From the NCBI RefSeq assembly GCF_002920615.1, contig NZ_PQSU01000001.1, forward strand, positions 1 through 64,000: a DNA stretch of 64,000 nt. Direction: 5' to 3'. Shown here piece by piece: positions 1-8,428 of the stretch (positions within the stretch are counted from its first letter, which is position 1; the number at the start of each line of letters is the position of its first letter). The notes under the pieces were generated by a model. The model was not told where the DNA came from. It ran no database searches and was given only the letters and a program-made list of their open reading frames with translations. Origin of the DNA: Streptomyces sp. Ru62. Lineage in GTDB: Bacteria > Actinomycetota > Actinomycetes > Streptomycetales > Streptomycetaceae. The translations under genes were made by a program, and so were the position numbers.

Positions 1-7
1 TGGTCGC

Positions 8-574
8 ATGAGTCTTGTCGCCAGGAACGAATATGTTGTCCGCGCCATACGGCCCGATGACTGGGAGCGGGTGAAGGAGCTGCGGCTGGACGCCCTGCGG
101 GATCCTGTCGCACACCTCGCGTTTCTGGAGACCTACGAGAACGCTGCGGCCAAGCCCGACTCCTTCTGGCAGGACCGGGCCGTCGCCTCCGGGGAGGGCT
201 CAGCGACCGCCCGGCAGTTCATCGCCGAGACGGGCGACGGGACTTGGGCCGGCTCGGTCACCGTACTCGTCGAAGAGGCTGGGACGAAGGACTGGGCCGG
301 GTATGCGGTGGAGCGGCGGCAGGGGCACGTCGTCGGGGTCTTCGTGCGGCCCGAGCACCGGGGGAACGGACTGATCGAGGCGCTGTTCGAGGCCGGTGTC
401 GCCTGGGCGTGGGAGCGCGCGGCCGAGCGGGTGCGGCTGTTCGTCCATGAGGACAACACGCGGGCGCAGGCGGCGTACCGGAAGATCGGGTTCGTTCCGA
501 GTGGCCTGGTGGTCTCCTTCTCGAAGGACGAGGCGGAGACGGAGTGGGAGTTCGTCCTGGAGCGGCCGGCCTAG
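8..574 (+). CDS. GNAT-family N-acetyltransferase
   Basis: Transfers an acyl group from acyl-CoA to an unknown amine. The 188-residue product has the GNAT layout: an N-terminal strand beginning VVRAIRPDDW, a VVGVFVRPEHRGNG segment around residues 100-115 that supplies the CoA pyrophosphate loop (R-G-N-G instead of the usual Q/R-G-x-G/A), and a C-terminal EDNTRAQAAYRKIGF motif. The ATG at 8 is so close to the window edge that an upstream start cannot be excluded and no ribosome site is visible. The stop overlaps the stop of the convergent next gene: CTA/TAG share bases 572-573. Substrate unknown. Confidence 0.85.
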   Translation: MSLVARNEYVVRAIRPDDWERVKELRLDALRDPVAHLAFLETYENAAAKPDSFWQDRAVASGEGSATARQFIAETGDGTWAGSVTVLVEEAGTKDWAGYAVERRQGHVVGVFVRPEHRGNGLIEALFEAGVAWAWERAAERVRLFVHEDNTRAQAAYRKIGFVPSGLVVSFSKDEAETEWEFVLERPA

Positions 575-2247
575 ACCGGTAGTTCCTGGTGGGGCCAGCG
601 GGAGCGGGCCTGTTCGCGGGAGCGGAGCAGGGCGAGCGTGGGCAGGCCGCGGTCGGTTCCGGTGGCGAGCAGGGTCGGCAGCTCCGGGAACGGGGCCACG
701 GCCGCGATGTCGTCCAGGACCAGGGTGAGTGGTGGGTCGAGCCGACCGGAGGATGACCGTTCGGCCATGCGCCGGCCGCGCTCGACCACGCTGGAGACGA
801 GGGCCGTCAGGAGCGGCATCGCGCCCGGATTGCTCCTCGGGTCCTCGATGGATTCACCGACCACATAAAGCGTGCCCCCTTCTTGGATGAAGGAATCCAA
901 GGCGAGCGCATCATTTCGGTTGGGAGTGCAGGCTTCGCGGATGTTGACCGTGGAGAGGGCCGCGAGGGCCCTGCCGGTCAGTTCCTGGGCGATGTCGCGG
1001 CGTTCGGGGTGGGCGGTGAGGGCCGCCTCCAGCTCGCCGGCGGCGCCGGGGGCGGCCTTGGGGTGGGTACGGAGGGTGCGGACCGCCTCCTGGACCTGGG
1101 TGCCCTGGGACCAGCGGTGGACGTGGCGGATGGTGCGGTTCTCCAGGGCGGCGGCGTGCAGGTAGCTGCGCAGGAGGGTGGTCGCTGTGTCCGCCACCGC
1201 TTGGTCGATCTTGGCGGTGGGACGTACGGGGGCCAGCAGGGCTGTCGCCCTGTGCAGCGCCGTCTGTTTGTCTTCGCAGCCGCTGGTGGGGGACCAGTGG
1301 AGGCGGGCCGGGGTGTCGCAGAGGTGGGTGGGGTCGTAGAGGAGGGTGGGGCCCAGTTTCGCCTTCGCGTCCTTCGTGTCCGACCAGAGGGTCGGGTTGG
1401 AGGTGACGATGAGGGTGGGGCCGGGGGCGGTCTGGATGGCGTGGGTCGCGGTGGTGTGGCGGCGTTCCCTGGGGGCGATGTGGATTCTTTCCCATCCGCC
1501 CACCCGTTCACCGTCGGCCGCGAAGTCGCCCCCTCCCAGCGGCTCAGCCTCCCTACGAGGTGCCGGTACGTCCTGCTGAGGGGCGAGTCCGTGCGCGGCT
1601 CCCTCAAGAACAGGTTCCGCGGGCCCGCCGGCCCCAGCCCCCACTGCCCCGGCACTCATCGACCCTGTACCCACCGGTCCCACCGGCGTCGGCCCAGCGG
1701 CCGCCGTTCCGGCCGTAACCGTTCCGGCCGCCATCGGCCCAGGCGCCCCCGTTCCGGCCGCCATCGGCCCAGCAGCCCCCGGTCCAGCCCCAGGCGGCCC
1801 AGCCCACACCGATCCGCCCCCCGCCAGTCCAGCTTCCCTGTTCCCCGCGTCTCCAGCCGCAGCCCTGCGGGTCCTCCCGGCTCGCCACCGTGCCACCGTT
1901 CCCAGGACGAACATCGTGAGGACGAAGAGAATCATCAGTTGGGCTATGAAGAGGCCCCAGAACAGGCCCCAGCCGGAGAGCTGGGACGGTGGGGTGTCCG
2001 GCCAGGCGCCGGTGATGTCGTGGGGGCGGCCGATGAGGTGGCGCATGGCCAGGGGCGTGCGGGTGAACGTGACGCCGGTGGGCCAGGCGCCCTGGGCGAA
2101 CCAGGCCGCCAGGCCCGTGGCCGTCCAGACCAGCACCGTCATGCCGAGGAGGAACGCGAGCATGCCGATCAGCAGGCCGTCGGGGATGCCGCCCTGGCCC
2201 TCCCGGCGGCTGTCCCGGCGGTCCTCGCGGCGGTCGTCCGGTCTCAC
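571..2247 (-). CDS. VirD4/TraG-like type IV coupling protein, P-loop degenerate
   Basis: Last gene of the leftward secretion-like operon; 558 aa, GTG start. Two membrane segments (about residues 27-50 and 95-118) are followed by a 120-residue Gly/Ala/Pro linker with degenerate PMAAGT-type repeats, then a TraG/VirD4-like ATPase region. Family members carry GPPRSGKT before the APG...TS strand; here the corresponding stretch reads APRERRHT, with no Gly-Lys-Thr. The Walker B strand LTLVLDDIAAV is kept. The protein ends at QARSRWPHQELPV, soon after the sensor strand, so it also looks short at the C-terminus. Homologues move DNA or protein substrates to a type IV channel; this copy may be a non-hydrolysing partner. 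The family call rests on the membrane layout, the strand order and the neighbouring VirB4-like gene. Confidence 0.65.
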   Translation of the reverse strand: MRPDDRREDRRDSRREGQGGIPDGLLIGMLAFLLGMTVLVWTATGLAAWFAQGAWPTGVTFTRTPLAMRHLIGRPHDITGAWPDTPPSQLSGWGLFWGLFIAQLMILFVLTMFVLGTVARWRAGRTRRAAAGDAGNREAGLAGGGSVWAGPPGAGPGAAGPMAAGTGAPGPMAAGTVTAGTAAAGPTPVGPVGTGSMSAGAVGAGAGGPAEPVLEGAAHGLAPQQDVPAPRREAEPLGGGDFAADGERVGGWERIHIAPRERRHTTATHAIQTAPGPTLIVTSNPTLWSDTKDAKAKLGPTLLYDPTHLCDTPARLHWSPTSGCEDKQTALHRATALLAPVRPTAKIDQAVADTATTLLRSYLHAAALENRTIRHVHRWSQGTQVQEAVRTLRTHPKAAPGAAGELEAALTAHPERRDIAQELTGRALAALSTVNIREACTPNRNDALALDSFIQEGGTLYVVGESIEDPRSNPGAMPLLTALVSSVVERGRRMAERSSSGRLDPPLTLVLDDIAAVAPFPELPTLLATGTDRGLPTLALLRSREQARSRWPHQELPV

Positions 2248-2310
2248 CCTGTGGTCCCCTTACATCTCCTCGCGTCCCCTTGCGCCCGTCTCGCGCGCTC
2301 CGGTGTCCCC

Positions 2311-3723
2311 TTACGCCACCGTCGACTCGGAGTCGCCCACGTGCTGTTCCACGAAGGCCGCGGCACGTTGCTCGGCCTCCAGTTCGGCCGCGCGCAGGGC
2401 GTCGTCGGCCGCGAGATCGCTGGAGGACTCGGTCATCGCGCGGTCGGTGAAGACCAGCGGCCGTTCCGTCTCCGTGATCAGGTGTTTGACCACCTGGACG
2501 TTGCCGTTGACGTCCCAGACCGCGATGCCGGGCGTGAGCGTGGGGATGATCTCGACCGCCCAGCGGGGGAGGCCGAGGACCCGGCCCGTGGCCCTCGCCT
2601 CGTCGGCCTTCTGGGCGTAGATGGTCCTCGTCGACGCCATCTTCAGGATGGCCGCCGCCTCCTTCGCCGCCGCTCCGTCGACGACGTCGGACAGGTGGTG
2701 GACCACCGCCACGAAGGAGAGGCCGAGCCGGCGGCCGAACTTCAGCAGCCGCTGGAAGAGCTGGGCCACGAACGGGCTGTTGATGATGTGCCAGGCCTCC
2801 TCGACCAGGAAGATGCGCTTCTTCCGGTCGGGGCGGATCCAGGTGTGCTCCAGCCACACGCCGACGATCGCCATGAGGATCGGCATGGCGATGGAGTTGC
2901 GGTCGATGTGGGAGAGGTCGAAGACGATCAGCGGGGCGTCCAGGTCGATGCCGACCGTCGTCGGCCCGTCGAACATGCCCCGCAGGTCACCGTCGACCAA
3001 CCGGTCCAGGACCAGGGCGACGTCGAGGCCCCACGCCCGTACGTCGTCTATGGCGACGTTCATCGCCTCCGCCGACTCCGGCTCGGGGTGCCGTAGCTGC
3101 TCCACGATGTCGGACAGGACCGGCTGGCGGTCCACGATGGTCTCGTTGACGTACGAGTGGGCGACCTTCAGGGCGAAGCCGGAGCGCTCGTCCAGGCCGT
3201 GGCCCATCGCGACTTCGATGATCGTGCGGAGCAGTGCCAGCTGACCGGTGGTGGTGATCGCCGGATCGAGCGGGTTCAGGCGGATGCCGTGGTCCAGGGC
3301 GGCCGTCGGGTCCAGCCGGATCGGCGTTATCCCCAGCTCCTCGGCGATGAGGTTCCATTCGCCGACCCCGTCCTCGCCCTGGGCGTCCAGGACGACGACC
3401 TGGCGGTCCCTGAAGCGGAGCTGGCGCAGGACGTAGGTCTTCTCCAGGGCCGACTTGCCGTTGCCGGACTCGCCGAGGACGAGCCAGTGCGGGGCCGGCA
3501 ACTGCTGGCCGTAGAGCTGGAAGGGGTCGTAGATGTAGCCCTTCCCGGAGTACACCTCGCGGCCGATGATCACGCCGGAGTCGCCGAGGCCGGGCGCGGC
3601 CGTGGGCAGGTAGACGGCCTGGGCCTGGCCCGTGGAGGTGCGCACCGGCAGCCGGGTCGTCTCCACCTTCCCGAAGAGGAAGGAGGTGAAGGCCTCGGTG
3701 AGGACGGACAGCGGGTCCCGCAT
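2311..3723 (-). CDS. VirB4-like secretion ATPase (ATP/GTP-binding protein)
   Basis: 470-residue ATPase with an intact P-loop GESGNGKSALEK (about residue 73) and a Walker B strand RIFLVEEAWHI, followed by FGRRLGLSFVAVVHHLSD, which resembles the post-Walker B region of VirB4/TraE ATPases. The C-terminus is acidic and Ala-rich. The frame stays open upstream inside the preceding gene, but the ATG at 3723 is preceded by AGGTAGGGG about 12 nt away and begins where family similarity begins, 14 nt after the preceding stop. VirB4 proteins energise assembly of the type IV channel at the membrane; here the gene sits between the SCO6880-family protein and the VirD4-like gene. It is soluble by sequence, shorter than classical VirB4 (about 800 aa); the N-terminal VirB4 part may be supplied by the preceding gene. 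Confidence 0.8.
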   Translation of the reverse strand: MRDPLSVLTEAFTSFLFGKVETTRLPVRTSTGQAQAVYLPTAAPGLGDSGVIIGREVYSGKGYIYDPFQLYGQQLPAPHWLVLGESGNGKSALEKTYVLRQLRFRDRQVVVLDAQGEDGVGEWNLIAEELGITPIRLDPTAALDHGIRLNPLDPAITTTGQLALLRTIIEVAMGHGLDERSGFALKVAHSYVNETIVDRQPVLSDIVEQLRHPEPESAEAMNVAIDDVRAWGLDVALVLDRLVDGDLRGMFDGPTTVGIDLDAPLIVFDLSHIDRNSIAMPILMAIVGVWLEHTWIRPDRKKRIFLVEEAWHIINSPFVAQLFQRLLKFGRRLGLSFVAVVHHLSDVVDGAAAKEAAAILKMASTRTIYAQKADEARATGRVLGLPRWAVEIIPTLTPGIAVWDVNGNVQVVKHLITETERPLVFTDRAMTESSSDLAADDALRAAELEAEQRAAAFVEQHVGDSESTVA

Positions 3724-3737
3724 CGGCGAATCAGCCC

Positions 3738-5294
3738 CTACCTTCGGATGCCGGTGGCGAACGGAAGTGTGTTCACGAAGGCGCGGTGGTGCTCTCGGTC
3801 GCACCACTCCAGCTTGAGGTACGACTTGCCGGCGGAGGCCCTTATCGTGCGCTTGTCGCGGGCGAGGGCCTCCGGGGAACGGGAGGAGACCGTGATGTAG
3901 CCGACCAGGTTGACGCCGGCGGCGCCGCTGGCGAGGTCCTCGCCGCGCTGGTCGAGGCGGTTGTGCGCGGCGATGTCCCGGGGGTCGACGGTGCGGTTCA
4001 TCTTGGCGGCGCGGGACGCCTCGGCCTCGTCGTTGGTCTTCTCGGTGAGCATCCGCTCGATGGCGACCTCGGTGGGTTCGAGGTCCATGGTGACGGCGAC
4101 TGTGCGGATGACGTCCGGGGTGTGGACGAGGAGCGGCGCGAGGAAGTTCACGCCGACGGGGGTCATCGGCCACTCCTTCACCCAGGCGGTGGCGTGGCAC
4201 CAGGGCGCGCGGGTGCTGGACTCGCGGGTCTTGGCCTGGAGGTAGGTGGGCTCCGTGGCGTCCAGCTCGGCCGGCCAGGCGTTGCGCTGGGTCATCGCCT
4301 GGATGTGGTCGATGGGGTGGTCGGGGTCGTACATGGAGTGGATGAGGGAGGCCAGCCGCCCCTGACCGAGCGGCTGCCGTACCCGGATGTCGGCCTCCTG
4401 GAGCCGCGAGCAGATGTCGGTGAGCTCGCGGGCCATGACGACGGCGAGCCCGGCGTCCCGGTCGACCTTGCCGCCGCGGGCGCGGACGGCGCGGGCCATG
4501 GCGTGTGCCTCGGCGGCCAGTTCGCGGGTGTAGTGCATACAGGCGACGAGGTAGGCGCGGTGCTGCTCGCTGCTGGTGGACACCATGGACTGGAGCTGGT
4601 CGTACGACTGCTGGAGCCAGCCGGGGGCGCGCGGGTCGCCGCGTTGGCCGACGTCCTTGGCGTGCGCGTCCGGGTCGGCGGGCAGGGTCCGGGCGAGCAT
4701 CTGCAGGCGCGTGACGAAGCCGTCTCCGTTGGCGACGTGCTTGAGCAGGGTGCCGAAGCGGTCGACCAAAGCCTCCTGGTCCTCCGAGTCGCGCAGGCCG
4801 ACGCCGGGGCCCTCGATCTCGATGGCGGCGGTGACGGTCTTGCGGTCGGCGTGCAGCAGTACGGCGATCTCGTCCGGCCCGAAGGGCGCGGCGAGCCAGG
4901 TGATGCGGCCGATGCCCGGCGGCGGGCCGATCTCGATCTCGCGTCCGTCGAGCCGGGTCCCGGCCTCCATGGCGGTGGAGCGGTAGACGGCGCCCCGTTT
5001 GACGGTGCGCTTGTAGCTGCGGTTGATCTCGAACCACTTGTAGAACGTGCGGCGCTTGTACGGCACGTAGACCGCGGCGAGCGCGAGCAGCGGGAAGCCG
5101 GTCAGCAGCACGATCCGCAGGGGCAGGACCGGGACGAGGAGGCCGCACATCATGCCGAGGAACGCACCGGCGATGATCAGGGCGATCTCGCCGGACTCAC
5201 GGTTCCGGCCGACGATCGCGTTCGGCCGGGCGCGGCCGATGAGATACGTACGGCGGGGCGTGACCGGATGGGACAGGTGGGACTCGGTCGTCAA
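3738..5294 (-). CDS. SCO6880-family membrane protein, VirB3/VirB4 N-domain-like
   Basis: 518 aa, TTG start overlapping the preceding stop by 4 nt (TTGA), so translational coupling is likely. Two closely spaced membrane helices (about residues 38-80) are followed by a large soluble part rich in charged helices, with no P-loop. Actinobacterial proteins of this family (named after SCO6880) stand next to VirB4-like ATPases in conjugation-like loci; a membrane hairpin plus a non-catalytic domain fits a split VirB3-VirB4 arrangement. That functional reading is inference. The protein is a good anchor for calling the whole operon secretion-related. Confidence 0.75.
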   Translation of the reverse strand: MTTESHLSHPVTPRRTYLIGRARPNAIVGRNRESGEIALIIAGAFLGMMCGLLVPVLPLRIVLLTGFPLLALAAVYVPYKRRTFYKWFEINRSYKRTVKRGAVYRSTAMEAGTRLDGREIEIGPPPGIGRITWLAAPFGPDEIAVLLHADRKTVTAAIEIEGPGVGLRDSEDQEALVDRFGTLLKHVANGDGFVTRLQMLARTLPADPDAHAKDVGQRGDPRAPGWLQQSYDQLQSMVSTSSEQHRAYLVACMHYTRELAAEAHAMARAVRARGGKVDRDAGLAVVMARELTDICSRLQEADIRVRQPLGQGRLASLIHSMYDPDHPIDHIQAMTQRNAWPAELDATEPTYLQAKTRESSTRAPWCHATAWVKEWPMTPVGVNFLAPLLVHTPDVIRTVAVTMDLEPTEVAIERMLTEKTNDEAEASRAAKMNRTVDPRDIAAHNRLDQRGEDLASGAAGVNLVGYITVSSRSPEALARDKRTIRASAGKSYLKLEWCDREHHRAFVNTLPFATGIRR

Positions 5295-6610
5295 CGCCCT
5301 TCACCTCCCGAGCGGTTGTTGCGGGTGTTGCTGGCGTGCGGTGTGTTGACCGGGCTGGACGCGCGGGGCGCGGGCGTGGCGGAGGGGACGGCTCCGCCGC
5401 CGGTGGGGGTGCGGCTGCTGTGGGCGGCGACGCCGCCGCTGGCCGGGTTGGCCGGGCGGGGAGTGCTGCCGGACGGCCCGCCGGAGGTGTCGGCGCGGGT
5501 GCTGTGGGTCTTGATGCCCTGGGCGACGAGGGTGGCCGGGGAGCTGATGACGGCGGCGGCCTTGCTCTCGGCGCCCTGCATGATGCGGTTGCTGCGGGAG
5601 CCGGCGAGTTCGTCGCCGAAGCCGGGGACGAAGCGGTAGATCATCGCGCTGGCGAAGATGGCCAGCAGGATGATGGCGAGGCCGGAGACGACGGCGGAGA
5701 AAGCGTCGGGGCCGCTGTCGCCGGAGAGGGCACCGGCCAGGCCGAGGACGATCACGATGACCGGCTTGACGAGGATGACGGCGATCATGATGCCGGCCCA
5801 GCGGCGGACGTGGCCCCAGAGGTTCTTGTCGACCAGGCCGGCGTAGACGACGGTGCCGAGGAGGGCGCCGACGTAGAGCAGGGCGGCGCGGATGACGAGC
5901 TCCAGCCAGAGGACGCCGGCGGCGAGGATGCTGACCAGGGACACCACGATCAGCATGATGGGGCCGCCGCCGATGTCGTTGCCCTTCTTCAGGGCGCCGG
6001 AGAAGGTGCCGAAGAAGGTGTCGGCCTGGTCGCCGGTGGCTTTCGCGAGGACGTCCGTGACGCCGTCCGTCGCCGATACGACGGTGTACAGGATCAGGGG
6101 GGTGAAGGCGGAGGCCAGCACGGTGAGCCAGAGGAAGCCGACGGCTTCCGAGATGGCGGTGGTGAGGGGGACGCCGCGGACGGCTCGCTTGGCGACGGCC
6201 AGGAGCCAGAGCAGGAGCGTGAGGATCGTGGAGGCGGCGAAGACGACGGCGTACTGCTTCAGGAACGCCTGATTGGTGAAGTCGACGTTGGCGGTCTCCT
6301 TCACGGCGTCACTGAGCTTCCCGATGGTCCAGGCGGCGGCGTCGGCACAGCCCTTGGCCAGGGAGGCGAGGGGGTCGAGGGTGTCGGTGAGGGGGTTGCT
6401 GGGGGTGCCGACGGAGGAGCCGCCGGAGGGGTCACCGGACTCGCAGAACTTCCGGGCAGGAGGCGCGAGCAGGGAGCAGTCGGCGCTCTTGCTAGGAGTG
6501 GGTGTGGGGGACGGTGCCGCCACGGCTCGCGCGGCCAGGAGCACGGTGGCGGCCTGTACGGCGCCCACCAGACCTGCGAGCTTGAGGACGCGCTGCGGGC
6601 TACCGGGCAT
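5291..6610 (-). CDS. Polytopic membrane protein, VirB6/TrbL-like
   Basis: 439 aa starting at the ATG at 6610, which has GGAGG 8 nt upstream and overlaps the preceding stop by 11 nt; a longer in-frame start at 6658 lacks such a site. The product has a signal-like N-terminus ending in ARAVAAP, a Cys-containing extracellular stretch, then five or six membrane helices between about residues 115 and 340 (for example LTLLLWLLAVAKRAVRG, IMLIVVSLVSILAAGVLWLEL, LALIIL-type segments). The last 95 residues are Ser/Pro/Gly-rich and probably disordered. Size, helix number and operon position match VirB6/TrbL inner-membrane channel components; direct sequence similarity cannot be tested here. Confidence 0.65.
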   Translation of the reverse strand: MPGSPQRVLKLAGLVGAVQAATVLLAARAVAAPSPTPTPSKSADCSLLAPPARKFCESGDPSGGSSVGTPSNPLTDTLDPLASLAKGCADAAAWTIGKLSDAVKETANVDFTNQAFLKQYAVVFAASTILTLLLWLLAVAKRAVRGVPLTTAISEAVGFLWLTVLASAFTPLILYTVVSATDGVTDVLAKATGDQADTFFGTFSGALKKGNDIGGGPIMLIVVSLVSILAAGVLWLELVIRAALLYVGALLGTVVYAGLVDKNLWGHVRRWAGIMIAVILVKPVIVIVLGLAGALSGDSGPDAFSAVVSGLAIILLAIFASAMIYRFVPGFGDELAGSRSNRIMQGAESKAAAVISSPATLVAQGIKTHSTRADTSGGPSGSTPRPANPASGGVAAHSSRTPTGGGAVPSATPAPRASSPVNTPHASNTRNNRSGGEGR

Positions 6611-7424
6611 ATGTGAACCCTCCGAACTCCTTGACCGCCTTGCCGATCTCATCGGCACCAGAGACGGGGTTGTCTCCGGTGATCGGGGTGGGGCCCGTCT
6701 TCTGGCTGGTCTCCAGCACCTTCCAGTCGCTGCCGTCCCACTTCAGCTTGAAGGTGACGGTCGACCAGCCACTGGTCACAGGGTTGTTCGAGCCTTCACC
6801 AGCCACGCCGAAGAGCGTGTTGCACCACACGTCGACGGTTGCCGCCTCGCCGCTGTAGGACGTCGTCTTCGTGCCGGCCGGCAGGGTGCGGTCGACGAAG
6901 GTGACGTCCTTGGGAACGCTGCCGTCGGCGTTGAGGCCGATGTTCTTGAGGAAGTCGGCCGAGTAATTGGCGTCGAAAACCGACTGGAGTCGGCTCACGG
7001 TGCTCGGGTCGGCCACTGCCTCGATGATGCTGTGCCTGTTGGCTGTGTCGACCATGCCGTCGGACCACAGAACCACCGCATAATTCGCCGCCGCGCTCTG
7101 CGCCCCCTGGGCTGTATGGGCGAAGCCCGAGGGGATGGTGCCGGTCTTTGTTTCGACCGGGCGGGTACCTGAGGGGGCGGTGGGGGCCGTTTGTGGCTTG
7201 GTGGCCTTTCCTGACGCCTCGTCAGCAGATGTGTCTCCTCCCCGATTCGCGAAGGCGATGGCGGCGATGAGGAGGACTACTACGCCTACCACCGTGACCA
7301 GGCTGCGGGAGGAGGAGCGGTGGGGGCGGCGGGGGGCGCCGCCGTAGGGGTCGGGGTCGGGGAGGCGGGTGCGGGTGTGGCCCGTCTCGGGGTAGTCGTA
7401 GCCCTGTTCGTCTCCGGGACTCAT
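6600..7424 (-). CDS. Single-pass membrane protein, VirB8-like
   Basis: 274 aa, ATG at 7424. A 40-residue cytoplasmic N-terminus rich in Pro/Arg leads into one membrane helix (about 41-60, LVTVVGVVVLLIAAIAFA), a Ser/Thr/Pro spacer and an extracytoplasmic domain of about 170 residues ending TWKVLETSQKTGPTPITG-like strands (WDGSDWKVLE). The N-in single-pass plan with an NTF2-like outer domain is that of VirB8/TcpC/conjugal transfer proteins from Gram-positive systems. Second gene of the operon, overlapping the next by 11 nt. The fold is inferred from layout, not from a recognisable signature. Confidence 0.6.
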   Translation of the reverse strand: MSPGDEQGYDYPETGHTRTRLPDPDPYGGAPRRPHRSSSRSLVTVVGVVVLLIAAIAFANRGGDTSADEASGKATKPQTAPTAPSGTRPVETKTGTIPSGFAHTAQGAQSAAANYAVVLWSDGMVDTANRHSIIEAVADPSTVSRLQSVFDANYSADFLKNIGLNADGSVPKDVTFVDRTLPAGTKTTSYSGEAATVDVWCNTLFGVAGEGSNNPVTSGWSTVTFKLKWDGSDWKVLETSQKTGPTPITGDNPVSGADEIGKAVKEFGGFTYAR

Positions 7425-7565
7425 ACCGTGTGCGCTCCCTCACCCTCGTAGGCATACGACGGTAGCCGTGCTGGTTCCCGCGGGGGCGCGGTGTGGTGAC
7501 TCGACATCAGGGGGACGCAACCTCAGCCGGTGGGCACGACGGGTGGGTGGGGTGGAGGGGACGGG

Positions 7566-7874
7566 CTAGACCGCCATGCCGTACACGATCGTGAACAGTG
7601 TGCCGAGGGATCCGATGATGAACACCCCGGTGAGCCCGGCGATGATGAGGCCCTTGCCCTGTTCGGCGCTGAAGGTGTCCCGGAGGGCCGTGGCGCCGAT
7701 GCGCTGCTTCGCCGCGCCCCACACCGCGATGCCGAGGCAGAGGAGGATGGCCACGGCCATGACCACCTCGATCATCACCTTGGCCTCGTTGCCCAGGCTG
7801 CCGAAGGGGCCCCAGTCCGGAGCGATCCCGCCGATGATGGTGTTGATGTCTCCCTTGTCGGCCGCAAAGAGCAT
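7566..7874 (-). CDS. Small two-helix membrane protein, VirB2 pilin-like
   Basis: First gene of the secretion-like operon. The frame is open far upstream, but the ATG at 7874 has a GGTGA site 5 nt before it and gives a compact 102-residue protein. Two membrane helices (about residues 40-60, VMIEVVMAVAILLCLGIAVWG, and 76-98) are joined by a short basic loop (AAKQRIGATALRDTF). VirB2/TrbC pilins have exactly this two-helix plan; without a cleavage site or an alignment the pilin role is only inferred from position and shape. Confidence 0.65.
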   Translation of the reverse strand: MLFAADKGDINTIIGGIAPDWGPFGSLGNEAKVMIEVVMAVAILLCLGIAVWGAAKQRIGATALRDTFSAEQGKGLIIAGLTGVFIIGSLGTLFTIVYGMAV

Positions 7875-8428
7875 GTAAGTCACCGCCCCTGGTGGGTAGT
7901 TCCGTGAGTGCCCCTGCGGTGTGCAGAGGTCAGGCCTCATTGTCGCCGACAACGTCGCCAACGTATGTCGACTTGACGTCATTGACTGGCGGGTTTCGTA
8001 CGAATAGCCCGATCGGTCACTCTGTGTATCACGGCAGGTCACGCTGGGCAACGAGGTCGGAGTGGAACCGGTCGGGTGACGCGTCGTGTCGATGTTCTCA
8101 CGGGGGGACGGGAAAACGGGCACGGCTGGTTGCCGTGGCCCGCCCCTCCGTGGTGGGTGCTCGGCCGGTGAAGGTGCCGGTGCGCCGCCGAAGGTGTACC
8201 AGCCGGCGGTGACGCCCGAAACCGGGTACTTGGCGCAGCCGGTGTCGGTCTGTCAGGTGGGCTTGGCGTCGCAGGAGGAGCAGCCGGAGCCGGTGCCCTC
8301 GGTGCGCCGACAGCGGTGACGTACCTCGGAGGCGATGAGGGCGACAGGGACTTCTCCTCGGCCCATCCGCTGTCGTGCTCAGCCGCTGTCGTGCGCAGTC
8401 GCCGTGGCGGAGGCGGCCGGAGCGGCGG
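7875..8428. other. Intergenic region upstream of the secretion-like operon
   Basis: 554 bp between the first gene of the leftward operon and the end of the tetR gene. It must contain the operon promoter. Two palindromes stand out: TTGTCGCCGACAA (7940-7952, 6-bp arms round one base) and TGACGTCA (7974-7981). Short open frames on the plus strand (for example 8086-8319) lack a ribosome site and a family signature, and I see no gene in them. Confidence 0.6.
7940..7981. promoter_or_regulatory. Two palindromes, candidate operator of the secretion-like operon
   Basis: TTGTCG-C-CGACAA at 7940-7952 is a perfect inverted repeat; TGACGTCA at 7974-7981 is a perfect 8-bp palindrome 22 bp further on. They lie 66-107 bp upstream of the first start codon, where a regulator would be expected. 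No clear -35/-10 pair was found, so promoter assignment is open. Confidence 0.35.

Noticed and set aside
883..3096. Long plus-strand open frame of 737 codons opposite the VirD4/VirB4-like genes
   Set aside because: Stop-free frames on the opposite strand are expected in such G+C-rich DNA; the product is low-complexity and lacks a ribosome site, while the minus strand has clear domains.
2311..5148. 945-codon version of the VirB4-like gene
   Set aside because: The added N-terminus is an Arg/Pro-rich out-of-frame shadow of the SCO6880-family gene; the ATG at 3723 has a ribosome site.
3786..5639. 617-codon plus-strand frame
   Set aside because: Antisense to two well-supported membrane protein genes; no domain recognised.
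8086..8319. 77-codon plus-strand frame before tetR
   Set aside because: No ribosome site, no family resemblance, in the operon promoter region.
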